Of a DNA stretch of 33,164 bases, positions 24,385-33,164 are shown in pieces. This DNA comes from Leptolyngbya sp. FACHB-321 (GTDB lineage Bacteria; Cyanobacteriota; Cyanobacteriia; Leptolyngbyales; Leptolyngbyaceae), in contig NZ_JACJPI010000075.1 of the NCBI RefSeq assembly GCF_014695975.1, positions 1 through 33,164 on the forward strand, given 5' to 3'. The translations under genes and the position numbers were made by a program. Each line of letters opens with the position of its first letter. The stretch's first letter is position 1. The notes under the pieces were generated by a model. It was not told the origin of the DNA and did no database searches. It saw nothing but the letters and a program-made list of their open reading frames with translations.

Positions 24385-25692
24385 ATGCCTGGAGAAGAGA
24401 TTTTTGACAGTATTCGACTCAGAAGCGACAGCGTCGATTTTACGCAATGGCCCAAACTGAGCTGTGGTGATGCCAATCAGTTAGATCTGGATGTGAGTGA
24501 CCTGCGCCTGGATGGCGATCGCTCCCTGCAATTTCAAGGCAATGGACAAATTCGCACAGCGGGTAGTCTTCGCATTTTGACCGACAGCCCTGTTGCTACG
24601 GAAAGGCTCACGATTCTGCCCAACGGGAATGTAGGCATTGGTAATGTGGCACCCACCACCAAACTAGAAGTCAGCGGCACTGTAAAAGCAAACCGCTTTG
24701 AAGGTAACTTTGCTGGCGATGGTTCTGGTCTCACCAATCTCTCGGTTACGCCAAGTCAGTGGCAGAATGGCGCAGGTGGCATGATTTTCTATAGCGCAGG
24801 CAATGTTGGCATCGGCATAACACCGATCGCTCCTCTCCATATTGCTGGTGGCAATTGGAACCCCGACAATACAGAAGGTGACTTGAGGCTAGGCGACACC
24901 ACTTACAAATTCAAAATAGGCATTGCCAGAGGGGGTGGCGGTGCGGGGGATGTTCGATTACGTGCCCAAGGTGGAACTAATCGCCTCATGCTGGGTGGAG
25001 GAGCGTTTGACGCTCTGTTTATTCAAAACAACGACGTTAGTGTTCCATCCGGGCGCTTAAGTTTTGGTGCAACAGTTCGCCAAATGATCAATTTGTGGAA
25101 TCAAGAATACGGGATTGGTGTGCAATCCGGCACCACTTATTTCAGGTCTGGGGCTAATTTCTGTTGGTTTAAAGGAGGATCTCATAATGATGCACGGGAT
25201 AATCCAGGTGGTGGCACCCGACTCATGGCTCTCAACGAATTTGGTGATTTAATTCTCTCAGCCCGTACCAATCCCAGCGTTAGTCCATCCGGATCGCTTT
25301 GTCGAGCGTTAGTGGACGGTGGCAGAAAGTTGATCATTAACATTGATAATGACTACTCCCAAGGTGTTGATATTGTTAATGGCCGATTTGTTTCCTCTCG
25401 CGCATTGAAGGAGAACGTTGTTGAGCTATCCATGGAGGAAGCAACAGAGGCGTTGCACGGTCTTAATCCGGTGAGGTTTAGCTATAAAACTGACGCCGAA
25501 GGAAGCCTCCATACTGGCTTTATTGCAGAAGATGTTCCAGATTTACTGGCATCGTTGGACCGAAAATCAGTTGGACCGCTAGACGTAGTAGCGGTTCTCA
25601 CAAAGGTCGTACAGGAGCAGCAAGGTGCTATCGCGGCAATGACAGAGCGCCTTCAACAGTTGGAAACGCGCCTTCAAGCCGATGACGGTTGA
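24385..25692 (+). CDS. Tail-fibre-like protein C with C-terminal peptidase S74 chaperone
   Basis: 435 aa. Same constant N-terminus as fibre B, then a distinct middle ([38 protein letters not shown]). The end is an S74 intramolecular chaperone: SSRALKENV with Ser337 and Lys342 at the +5 spacing of the autoproteolytic Ser-Lys dyad, [22 protein letters not shown], then a terminal coiled coil ([16 protein letters not shown]). S74 domains trimerise fibres and then cleave themselves off. Paralogs start MAGDEIF and MPVDEIF, so MPGEEIF at 24385 is chosen over ATG 24379. Only this fibre of the three has the domain. Confidence 0.85.
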   Translation: MPGEEIFDSIRLRSDSVDFTQWPKLSCGDANQLDLDVSDLRLDGDRSLQFQGNGQIRTAGSLRILTDSPVATERLTILPNGNVGIGNVAPTTKLEVSGTVKANRFEGNFAGDGSGLTNLSVTPSQWQNGAGGMIFYSAGNVGIGITPIAPLHIAGGNWNPDNTEGDLRLGDTTYKFKIGIARGGGGAGDVRLRAQGGTNRLMLGGGAFDALFIQNNDVSVPSGRLSFGATVRQMINLWNQEYGIGVQSGTTYFRSGANFCWFKGGSHNDARDNPGGGTRLMALNEFGDLILSARTNPSVSPSGSLCRALVDGGRKLIINIDNDYSQGVDIVNGRFVSSRALKENVVELSMEEATEALHGLNPVRFSYKTDAEGSLHTGFIAEDVPDLLASLDRKSVGPLDVVAVLTKVVQEQQGAIAAMTERLQQLETRLQADDG

Positions 25693-25890
25693 GACAGATT
25701 CATCCATCAATCATCTATCAACGGCAAGAGTCAGGCGAATGCTCCGTCAATGGTGATTGTTATGTCACAGATCGATCGATTGTTTGAGCATACTGCCCAA
25801 ACAATGGATTTGACAAATGGTTTCGCAATGCATCTTTCCGTCGGCTGGCACGTTAAAGTTTGAACATCCTCGTATGAGCAGGACGGTCTT

Positions 25891-28800
25891 ATGGGAGATC
25901 AGCGATCGGATCAAACGAACATCCTCGAAAGCAGTCGGCAACGGAGTGCTATGCCAGCCTCTAAACCGCCGATTCTTTTCCAAGGTGCTGCTCATCCACT
26001 CCTTCAACTGCAACGACAACTCGGCAATCGTGCTGTTACCCACCTCATTCAAACCAATCTCATTCAGGCGAAACTCAGCGTCAGCCAGCCCAACGATCGC
26101 TATGAGCAAGAAGCCGATCGTACGGCTGAGACTGTGATGCGGATGCCTGATCCGATCGTGCAGCGCCAACCGTTTGAGGAAGCAGCGATTCAGGCGGCAC
26201 CGATCGGACGTATCACCCCACTCATGCAGCGACAGGCTGAAGAAGAAAAGGAACCTGTCCAGTTATTGCAGCGACAGGAAGAGGAAGAGAAAGAGCCTGT
26301 GCAGATGCTGCAACGACAGGAAGAGGAGAAAGAACCGATTCAAATGTTGCAACGACAGGAAGAGGAGAAAGAGCCGATCCAGGCAAAGGCTACTCATGCA
26401 ACGCCTGACGTGTCATCCAATCTGGAAACCCAAATTCAGTCGATGCGTGGTGGTGGGCAACCGCTACCCGCTTCTACTCGCGACTTTTTTGAACCCCGCT
26501 TTGGCTATGACTTCAGCGGAGTCCGCGTCCACACCGGCTCCCAAGCCAATGATGCGGCTCGCCAACTCAACGCCCAGGCTTTTACGCTACGTCAGGATGT
26601 CTTTTTTGGCGCGGGTTGCTATCAACCCGACACTTTCCAGGGACGATCGCTGCTGGCACACGAACTAACCCATACCGTGCAGCAGAACCCAACTACGCCC
26701 CTGGCAGCGAAACGCGAAATTATTCAACCGCAGTCCGAAGGTGAGCACACGTCCTCTCCCTTGCGAGTGCAGAAAAATAGCGCGATCGACCTTTCCTCCA
26801 AGTTCTCTCCCCCAATTCAGCGGAAAGTAGGGGGTGGCAAAGCTCCTACATCGCCTGCTCAAGACCCGGCATTTCAGGCAGTGGTCAAAAAAGCAAAAGC
26901 CACTGCTAAACGACAAAAGCAGCATCCCTCGGCCAAAAGTAAGGCCACCGAAGCCCAGGCGGCGGCGTCTCCCCCCGCAAACGATGTGGGTAGCAAAGCC
27001 GCGGGTAAACAGGTGCAGCAGATGGATCAGCAGCAACCCAAGGCCTTTGACCGAAAGACCTTCAAAGCTGCCCTCGTGGCTAAGATTGCCGCCGCTGCCC
27101 CCAAAACGCTTGAGGAAGCCGACAATTTCAAGGAAAGCGGTAAAGTTGGGGCTGTCAAAGGTGAGCTAACCGGACAGGTGACTAGCAGCAAGCAACAGTC
27201 GGGAGGGGCGATCGAGGCTAAGGTCAAAGGCACTCCCGACCCCAGTGGAATTACGTCCAAAGCCGTGACTCCCTTGCCGCCCAATCCGGTGGGTGCCCCT
27301 CCTGGAGCGGTGAATGCTGCCCAAGCTGTGCCCAAGCCCAAAACTGCCGCCGAGGTGTCACTTCAAGCTGGGAGCCAGTCTCTTGACCAACAAATGGCTC
27401 AAGCCGAGGTGACAGAAAGCCAACTGAAAAAATCGAACGAGCCGGATTTTAAGACAGCAGCAACTGCCAAACAACAGGCGCAAAAAGATGCTGTCACTGC
27501 TCCTCAAGCCTATCGCCAGGGTGAACAGGCGGTATTAGCGCAAGCACAAGCGCAGGCAGTCATGATGGCAAAGACGCAACTGACGGGGATGCACGCCGTG
27601 CGTGGGCAAGCGCAAACTAAAACCACCACTGCCCAACAGCAAGCCAAAACCCAGGATGAGCAGAAGCGCAAGGACGTCGCGAATGAACTTCAGACGATTT
27701 ATGCTCAAACCAAGAAAGCGGCTGAAGACCGCCTTGCCCGCTTAGACACCGAGGTCAACCAAGCCTTTGATTCCGGGGCTACGGCCGCCCAGCAAAGTTT
27801 TGAGGATTATGTTACCCGGCGGATGAAGGCCTATAAGAATGATCGCTATGACAGGCTGGGCGGGAGCGTTCTGTGGTTAAAGGATAAACTCGCGGGTTTG
27901 CCGAGTGAGGTGAATGTTTTTTATCAAGAGGGTAGAAAGCTTTACATTGCTCAGATGGATGCGGTGCTCGAGCGGGTTTCTATTTTGGTCGAAAAGGGGC
28001 TGAATGAGGCGAAAGCTGAAATTACCAAGGGCAAAAACGCAATTGAGAAGAAGCTATCGGAACAGGAACCCTCTTTACGGAAGGCGTTGCAGGAGGATGC
28101 CCAAACGATTCAAGGGCAGTTTGATCAGTTAGAGCAAAGTGTTGACGATAAGCAAAATCGACTGATTGATTCTTTAGCCCAAAAATATAACGAAAACTTG
28201 CAGGCGATCGACAGTCGCATCGACGAGATGAAAGCCGAAAATCGCGGCTTGGTCGATAAAGCCATTGATGCCGTTGCCGGAGTGATCAAAACCATTTTAG
28301 GGCTGAAAAATATGCTCCTGAATGTGCTGGCAAAAGCCGCCTCGGTCATTGGCAAAATCATCAAAGACCCGATCGACTTTCTGAGCAACCTGGTGTCTGG
28401 CGTGAAACGGGGCTTTATGAACTTTGTGGGGAATATTGCCTCACATCTGCAAAAAGGATTGATGGGCTGGTTATTCGGCGCGATCGCCGAATCCGGGATT
28501 CAGCTTCCAGAAAGCTTTGACCTGAAAAGCATCCTCGGTCTTGTTATGCAAGTGCTGGGGGCAACTTGGGCGTTTATTCGTGCCCGTGCAGTGAAAATTT
28601 TGGGTGAAAAAGTGGTCACGGCAATGGAAACCACTGCCGATATTTTCAAGATCCTGATTACCCAGGGCATCGTAGGGGTATGGGACTATATCAAGGAGCA
28701 AGTCAGTCACCTCAAGGATGTGGTAATTGAAGGCATCCAATCCTTTGTCACCGACAGCATTATTAAGGCTGGAATCACCTGGATTATTGGTTTACTCAAT

Positions 28801-30051
28801 CCTGCTGGAGCCTTCATCAAAGCCTGCAAGGCAATCTATGACATCATCATGTTCTTTGTCGAACGCAGGAGTCAGATTATGGCCCTGGTCAATGCGGTGC
28901 TTGACTCAGTTGGAGCGATCGCCGATGGCGCGATCGGCGTTGCCGCCAGTGCTGTAGAAAATGCCCTCTCTAAAGCCGTTCCCGTTGTGATCAGCTTCCT
29001 GGCTGCCCTGCTGAATGTAACTGGCATAAGCAAGAAGGTTCGAGAAATCATTGAGAAAGTTCAGGCACCCGTTAGCAAGGCGATCGACTGGCTGATTAAT
29101 AAGGCGTATAACCTGGTTAAAGCCGCTGGAAAACTGTTGGGTTTTGGTAAAGAGAAGGATAAAAGCACAACATCAGAAGCTACGGATCCAGAGCACGAGA
29201 AAAACGTCAATACGGGACTAGCATCAATTGAGCAGGAAGAAAAAAAATATCTCAACGATGGAAAGCTTTCCCAAGAAGATGCCGAGAAAGTAGCAGCTAC
29301 GGTCAAGAGAAATCACCCAGTTTTTAAGTCGCTCACTATCTGTGATGGCGGTGAGTCCTGGGACTACGACTATGTAGCAAGTCCAAGAAAACGTAAGAAA
29401 GGTGAACCTAAGTCAACAATCGGTAAAGCGAATCTGAGTGAACTAGATGGATGGCGACCCCGATGGCGAAGCAGCACCAATGAAGAGTTGGCAGCACGAA
29501 AGGAGGCTGACAAATATTTTTATATCAGAGGTGGAAAAATCCGCATGAAAAAAACAGCTGATGTCAACCGACGGCATATTGTCTCTTTTGAAGTAATTGT
29601 TAAAGATCTCAAAGCGCGGGTAGATGGAAAATCATTTAACGAAGCTAAAAAGGCATTGGTGAATCTTGGTGCTAAACCAAATGGGAGTAACAATGAAGCT
29701 ATTCTCGCCGCCAGTAAAGAGTATCTACGTGAGAAATTCAACGACCCTAAAAATGTATGGGTAGGAGACGCTACGGAAAATCAAGAGCTTGGTCAAAAAA
29801 TTTCCGCTTTGATGCGAGATTTAAAGACGGCTCAAGATGAGCTTCGATCACTCAAAGGAGAACCAGCTAACGTAATTAGAAAAGAGCGACCCAAGATTAT
29901 CGCAAAAATTACTCGTATTATTGATAAACTCCAAGGCGTTCGTCTAGACATACCACGAGGCAGAACTGTTAAGGCTGCTGCTGAATACTTAGATATGTTA
30001 GAGGCACAGCGTCAGCGAGAAATTGATCTGATGATTACCATCGAAACTTAG
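25891..30051 (+). CDS. DUF4157 (eCIS core domain) protein, probable effector with C-terminal nuclease-like domain
   Basis: 1386 aa. Residues ~112-166 are a QRQEEEKEP repeat; ~191-268 are the DUF4157 domain (LPASTRDFFEPRFGYDFSGV; VRVHTGSQANDAARQL) with zinc-metalloprotease motif HELTH at 257-261. Then a long Lys/Ala/Gln-rich coiled coil (~330-790) and a hydrophobic Gly-rich helical region (~790-1120). The last ~230 residues contain NRRHIVSF (His1229), SNNE (1266-1269) and NVWVGDATEN (Asn1288, Asn1297), arranged like His-Me-finger/HNH toxins. DUF4157 marks eCIS-loaded cargo. AGGA seven bases before ATG 25891 supports that start; ATG 25951 is an alternative. No signal peptide; no immunity gene follows. 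Confidence 0.85.
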   Translation: MGDQRSDQTNILESSRQRSAMPASKPPILFQGAAHPLLQLQRQLGNRAVTHLIQTNLIQAKLSVSQPNDRYEQEADRTAETVMRMPDPIVQRQPFEEAAIQAAPIGRITPLMQRQAEEEKEPVQLLQRQEEEEKEPVQMLQRQEEEKEPIQMLQRQEEEKEPIQAKATHATPDVSSNLETQIQSMRGGGQPLPASTRDFFEPRFGYDFSGVRVHTGSQANDAARQLNAQAFTLRQDVFFGAGCYQPDTFQGRSLLAHELTHTVQQNPTTPLAAKREIIQPQSEGEHTSSPLRVQKNSAIDLSSKFSPPIQRKVGGGKAPTSPAQDPAFQAVVKKAKATAKRQKQHPSAKSKATEAQAAASPPANDVGSKAAGKQVQQMDQQQPKAFDRKTFKAALVAKIAAAAPKTLEEADNFKESGKVGAVKGELTGQVTSSKQQSGGAIEAKVKGTPDPSGITSKAVTPLPPNPVGAPPGAVNAAQAVPKPKTAAEVSLQAGSQSLDQQMAQAEVTESQLKKSNEPDFKTAATAKQQAQKDAVTAPQAYRQGEQAVLAQAQAQAVMMAKTQLTGMHAVRGQAQTKTTTAQQQAKTQDEQKRKDVANELQTIYAQTKKAAEDRLARLDTEVNQAFDSGATAAQQSFEDYVTRRMKAYKNDRYDRLGGSVLWLKDKLAGLPSEVNVFYQEGRKLYIAQMDAVLERVSILVEKGLNEAKAEITKGKNAIEKKLSEQEPSLRKALQEDAQTIQGQFDQLEQSVDDKQNRLIDSLAQKYNENLQAIDSRIDEMKAENRGLVDKAIDAVAGVIKTILGLKNMLLNVLAKAASVIGKIIKDPIDFLSNLVSGVKRGFMNFVGNIASHLQKGLMGWLFGAIAESGIQLPESFDLKSILGLVMQVLGATWAFIRARAVKILGEKVVTAMETTADIFKILITQGIVGVWDYIKEQVSHLKDVVIEGIQSFVTDSIIKAGITWIIGLLNPAGAFIKACKAIYDIIMFFVERRSQIMALVNAVLDSVGAIADGAIGVAASAVENALSKAVPVVISFLAALLNVTGISKKVREIIEKVQAPVSKAIDWLINKAYNLVKAAGKLLGFGKEKDKSTTSEATDPEHEKNVNTGLASIEQEEKKYLNDGKLSQEDAEKVAATVKRNHPVFKSLTICDGGESWDYDYVASPRKRKKGEPKSTIGKANLSELDGWRPRWRSSTNEELAARKEADKYFYIRGGKIRMKKTADVNRRHIVSFEVIVKDLKARVDGKSFNEAKKALVNLGAKPNGSNNEAILAASKEYLREKFNDPKNVWVGDATENQELGQKISALMRDLKTAQDELRSLKGEPANVIRKERPKIIAKITRIIDKLQGVRLDIPRGRTVKAAAEYLDMLEAQRQREIDLMITIET
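26224..26386 (+). repeat. 39/42-bp tandem repeat encoding QRQEEEKEP units
   Basis: Four in-frame units (two of 42 and two of 39 bases) encode LQRQEEEKEPVQ-type repeats in the N-terminal region of the DUF4157 protein, just before the core domain. Unit lengths are multiples of three, so copy number can vary without loss of frame. Confidence 0.85.
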
Positions 30052-30065
30052 TTAGTGCAAATCGT

Positions 30066-30094
30066 AGGATAGCTTAACGTCAGCTAACCTATCC
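30066..30094 (+). terminator. Possible terminator hairpin after the DUF4157 gene
   Basis: GGATAG (30067-30072) pairs with CTATCC (30089-30094), with an inner TTA/TAA stem past one mismatch. It starts 16 bases after the stop at the end of the plus-strand eCIS run. Only CCTTTCG follows, not a real T-run, so it is weak as an intrinsic terminator. Confidence 0.3.
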
Positions 30095-30579
30095 CTTTCG
30101 TCAACCATAACTGCCCCACCCCAAAGCAAAATTTACTGGCGTGATTGTCTTTGAGAGGGAAGGGGCGATCGTCCTGCTTGATGTGGAGTTGCGATCGCAA
30201 TTGACGATCTAAAAGCCGCAACCCTTTTGGTCAACCCAATTCAGCAGACGCGATCGCCTCAAAATCGTGGCGTTGCGCGATCGCGGCTAGAAGGGGAGAG
30301 GGGGCGATCGTCGTCGTTGCAGGTTTCGCTCAGGTGTGCGATGTAGCCCACCCAAGTCGTCCCACAACGGCGACGATAACGGACTTCTGTGGGGTATGGC
30401 AACGATTCGTGTTAAAAATGAGCCCTTTGCTCTGAAGTCCTCATGGGAGCGGGAATTCAGGGTTTGAGACGACTTAACTTGTCGCCGTTGGAAGGATCGG
30501 CGCTTCAAAATAAATCGTTGGCGGACAGCGATCGAGATTGAGATCATACATACCAAAGCGATTCACATGGTGTGTCCAG

Positions 30580-30705
30580 TAACGTCAGTTCGGGTTAAGA
30601 ACGCTGATGCAGTGCTGATCGGCTGAAACGCCGCAAACACGTTGGCGAAAACTTGACATCGGCAACGATGGAATAGGGGTTTCAGCTTATCCCGAACTCA
30701 CGTTA
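30580..30705. mobile_element. MITE-like element with 20-bp terminal inverted repeats
   Basis: The left end TAACGTCAGTTCGGGTTAAG (30580-30599) and the right end (30686-30705) are inverted copies matching at 18 of 20 positions. Inside, GCTGAAAC and GTTTCAGC extend the symmetry on a shorter scale. At 126 bp with no coding capacity it fits a miniature inverted-repeat element or the two joined ends of a deleted IS. It ends 10 bases past the WD40 gene's stop. The TA at both edges may be the target duplication. Confidence 0.65.
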
Positions 30706-30715
30706 AACTCAATGC

Positions 30716-32950
30716 CTACTTTGAACAGAGATGATGATCGCTCTCACTACCCTCAGGATTAGTCCTCAAATAATCCTGTACCCAGCTACAGCCACGCGCT
30801 AAGAGTTCATTGAAAGTCAATGTTTCAGTATTCCAGAGTCTTACTGTTGTATCGGCACTAGCAGACGCGAGGGTTTTTCTATCCGAGCTGAAGCTCACAT
30901 CGCGAACCAGATCGGTATGTCCCATAAGAGTTTTAAGCAGCGTACCATCCAGGCTCCAAAGCCGAATCGTTCTGTCTTCACTAGAGGAGGCAATTTTGGT
31001 GCTGTCTGGGCTAAACCTGACCCGTCAAACAGCTTGTTGGTGTCCTGCAAATGTTTTGATGAGAGTGCCATCTAATTGCCAACGTTTGACTGTGCCATCT
31101 TCACCACCCGAAAGGAGCGTCTGTCCGAACCCGTCTGAGGAGGCTGCACCAATAGGGCTAAAGCTGATGCCGAGCACCTCCGATTGCTGCGCGTCGAAGG
31201 TGCGAATCGCCTGTCCATCCTGGCTCCACAGTTTAATCGTGCCGTCAGAGCTACCAGATGCAATGGTTTTGCCATCAGGGCTAAACGCGATTCCCCAAAC
31301 CCGCTTTCGATGACCTTGAAGCGTTTGGGGCGGCTTTCCATCTAAATGCCAAAGCTTGATGTTGCCATCCAGAGCATTCCCGGTCGCCAGAGTTTTACCA
31401 TCAGGACTAAAGCTAACCGTTAGAAAAATTGTTTCGTCCTTAAACTGCCGCAGTTCCTTGCCATCCAAACTCCACAGCCGAACAGTGCCGTCTTCACCCG
31501 CTGATGCCAACGTTTTACTATCTGGACTGAAACTGACATCCAATATACTTTTGGTCTGTTCTGGTAGCGTGCGTTTGAGTGTGCCATCAGCACCCCAAAG
31601 CTTGACGGTGTGATCTTCGCTAGCAGAGGCGATCGTGTTGCCATTTGGGCTAAATTTGACCGCCCAAACCGGATCCGTGTGACCTGTCAGCACATTTTGC
31701 AACACTCCTTGCATACTCCAGAGCCGGATTGTTTTGTCCCAGCTAGCAGAAATGATGGTTTGACTATCGGAGCTGAACTCCAAATCGGTAATCGTGTTAC
31801 TGTGACCTGCAAACGTAGTCAATAGTGTCGCCTTCGAGGTTAGCGGTGCCACAAGCCAAAGTTTAAGCAGGTAGTCGTCACCCGCCGAGACCAGCATTCT
31901 GCCATCGGGGCTGAAATGGACTGCTTTTACAGGCTTGCGGTGCCCATCCAGACCCGCTAATGTTTGCAACGCCTGACCGTTGCGATCCCAAAGCCGAACA
32001 GTTTTGTCTGTGCTACCGGAGACAAGGAATTGACCATTGGGGCTAAAGCTGAGGGTCCAAACCGAATCTGTGTGACCGTTAAGTATGTTCAGCAACTGAC
32101 CGTCGCGGTTCCATAGGCGAATGCTAGTATCCTCGCCCGCCGAGGCAATGGTTTGTCCATCAGGGCTAAAACTGAGCGCTAACACAGCCTTTTGATGCTC
32201 TGACAGCGTCGTTAACCGCTTGCCGTCACGAGTCCAAAGCTTCACGAGACGATCATCGCCTGCTGAAGCCAGGACTTTACCATCGGGACTAAACTGAATG
32301 CTTTGGATTCTGCGATCGCTCCCTTGCCAGCTTTGCAACACGGTGCCATCCAAACGCCATAGTTTGATGGTTTGATCAAGCCCTGTGGAGGCGATCGTCT
32401 TTCCATCAGGGCTGAAGCTCACGCTCAAAACGGTGTCCTTATGCCCCTTGAGCGTGTTGACTAAGCTGCCATCCAGTCGCCACAGTTTGATAGTGTTATC
32501 GGCACTGGCTGAGGCAATCAGACCGTCACGGCTTCTGCTGACTGCCATCACTCTGGCTGTATGACTTTGAAGGCGATTGCGTTCGCGGACGTTGTAAACA
32601 GCTTGTTGGAGCGCCGCTTGAGCTTGCAGGCGTGTCTCAACATCCAGTTGGGGCATCTGCTGCACTTGTCGAGCCGTACGGATACTGATGAGTAACGCTT
32701 CAAAACGTTGACGAGAGGCGAAGCTAGCATTTGAGAGCGCTATATTAGCTTTAATGTCATTGATTTCTGCCTGAAGCTTCTGCGCTATCGCTGCTTGCTT
32801 TTGTGCTGCGGCATCTCTAGCATACTGGTAAGCAGCCCAGCCAGTCAGCGCTAAGAGCACGATCGCGCTTCCTAAAATCACAGACCCAACCTGAATACGC
32901 TGTCGAGCCTGTTTGTCTGCTGCTGTGAATGAGCAGAAAATATAGCGCAA
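30716..32950 (-). pseudogene. WD40 repeat protein, N-truncated and split by in-frame TGA
   Basis: The frame encodes a membrane-spanning start (VGSVILGSAIVLLALTGWAA), a helical linker typical of cyanobacterial nSTAND/WD40 proteins (MPQLDVETRLQAQAALQQAV), then WD40 repeats. A TGA at 31025-31027 stops it after 641 aa, yet the same frame continues with RVRFSPDSTKIAS and another repeat to the family's normal end (CSWVQDYLRTNPEGSESD) and TAG at 30716-30718. I count 12 blades before and two after, 14 in all, or two seven-blade propellers. Position VW in neighbouring repeats implies TGG changed to TGA. The start is a TTG at 32950; an upstream NTPase domain expected for the family is missing, next to an IS630 end. 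Confidence 0.85.
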
Positions 32951-33029
32951 TTTGCAAATGAGTTGCGCAACGAGTGAGAGCAGCTCCAGTCTAGTGTTCT
33001 AGCTTCTGATATAGCGGTGAGCAGGTTAA

Positions 33030-33164
33030 TCAAGTACAGTAGCAGGCATGGGTAAACCAACTGCGTACATCGTCTAAGGTAATCTGCCCTAAGCCTTGTG
33101 CAATGGCTTGATGTAAGGTTGCAGCGGTACGAGCTTCAGCCTCTCTAAGGAACTCCTTCAACTT
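33030..33164 (-). CDS. IS630-superfamily transposase, C-terminal fragment (cut by window edge)
   Basis: The reverse-strand frame open from the window edge to TGA at 33030-33032 gives 44 residues ending RSWFTHACYCT, preceded by FLREAEARTAATLHQAIAQG and ITLDDV. The WFTHxCYC ending is characteristic of a group of cyanobacterial IS630-family transposases. Its end differs from the transposase at the left edge, so these are two different elements. The element's end should lie between 33029 and about 32960, where WD40-protein similarity begins. No clear inverted repeat can be assigned with the other end outside the window. Confidence 0.75.
   Translation of the reverse strand, partial: KLKEFLREAEARTAATLHQAIAQGLGQITLDDVRSWFTHACYCT

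Larger units (their letters stand above)
30052..30715. other. 664-bp stretch without a convincing gene
   Basis: HIP1 sites are dense (GCGATCGC at about 30192, 30250 and 30279, plus several CGATCG). Short open frames occur on both strands but have no codon bias, ribosome-binding site or recognisable motif. The right part (30580-30705) is a MITE-like inverted repeat described separately. It looks like decayed intergenic DNA. Confidence 0.6.

Noticed and set aside
26224-26386. Repeated 39/42-bp units considered as CRISPR or mobile repeat
   Set aside because: They are contiguous, coding and in frame in the DUF4157 gene; no spacers or cas genes.
26174-26668. Arg/Lys-rich 164-codon frame overlapping the DUF4157 gene
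   Set aside because: It arises from the repeated GAAGAGGAG-type codons read in another frame; no start signal or motif.
30287-30556. 89-codon reverse-strand open frame in the right intergenic region
   Set aside because: Arg/Ser-rich composition, no motif and dense HIP1 sites point to a chance frame.
30810-31313. 167-codon open frame on the plus strand opposite the WD40 gene
   Set aside because: It mirrors the repetitive WD40 coding sequence, has no ribosome-binding site and gives no recognisable protein.

Overview
The window looks like accessory DNA from a cyanobacterium. The HIP1 octamer GCGATCGC and its CGATCG core occur throughout. A cyAbrB-type regulator and a cyanobacterial heptamer repeat are present, and the phage-tail-like genes resemble cyanobacterial extracellular contractile injection system (eCIS) loci. 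Species cannot be told from the sequence.

Left flank (1-1790): the C-terminal end of an IS630-superfamily transposase abuts a 5'-truncated rtcB (RNA ligase), followed by a compact array of five tRNA genes (Gly-GCC, Val-UAC, Arg-UCU, Ala-UGC, His-GUG) with 5-nt gaps. A cyAbrB regulator lies on the other strand.

Core (1899-30051, all on the plus strand): an eCIS locus of about 28 kb. In order it encodes an AAA+ ATPase (Pvc15/Afp15 type), a YkgJ-like cysteine-cluster protein, a Pvc16-type cap (DUF4255), a carboxypeptidase-regulatory-like protein, two sheaths, a tube, a small tail-assembly-type protein followed by an overlapping -1-frame ORF (DUF6760-like), a second tube, a long disordered protein, a LysM tube-adaptor (Pvc7 type), a hub (gpD/gp27), a spike (gpV/gp5), a PAAR tip, gp25, a large gp6/J baseplate protein, a short second J protein, tail protein I, and an uncharacterised baseplate-side protein. 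These are followed by three fibre-like paralogs with a near-constant N-terminus and different C-termini, the last carrying an S74-type autoproteolytic chaperone, and by a 1386-aa DUF4157 (eCIS core domain) protein whose C-terminus looks like a nuclease toxin. Sheath, tube, hub, spike and baseplate proteins would form the contractile particle, the ATPase would act in assembly or disassembly, the fibres in target contact, and the DUF4157 protein is the likely cargo. No recognisable Pvc14 tape-measure gene is present.

Right flank (30052-33164): a HIP1-rich non-coding stretch, a 126-bp MITE-like inverted repeat, and a reverse-strand WD40 protein. That protein is truncated at its N-terminus and carries an in-frame TGA in place of a conserved Trp, which cuts a 14-blade (two-propeller) protein after blade 12. 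The window ends in the C-terminus of another IS630-type transposase.

The items most worth a second look are the candidate -1 frameshift site with a well-placed hairpin at 9999-10047, the HIP1-free toxin-like C-terminus of the DUF4157 protein, the fibre-tip cassette, the Q-R motif shared by the disordered protein and the DUF4157 protein, and the rtcB/tRNA array.
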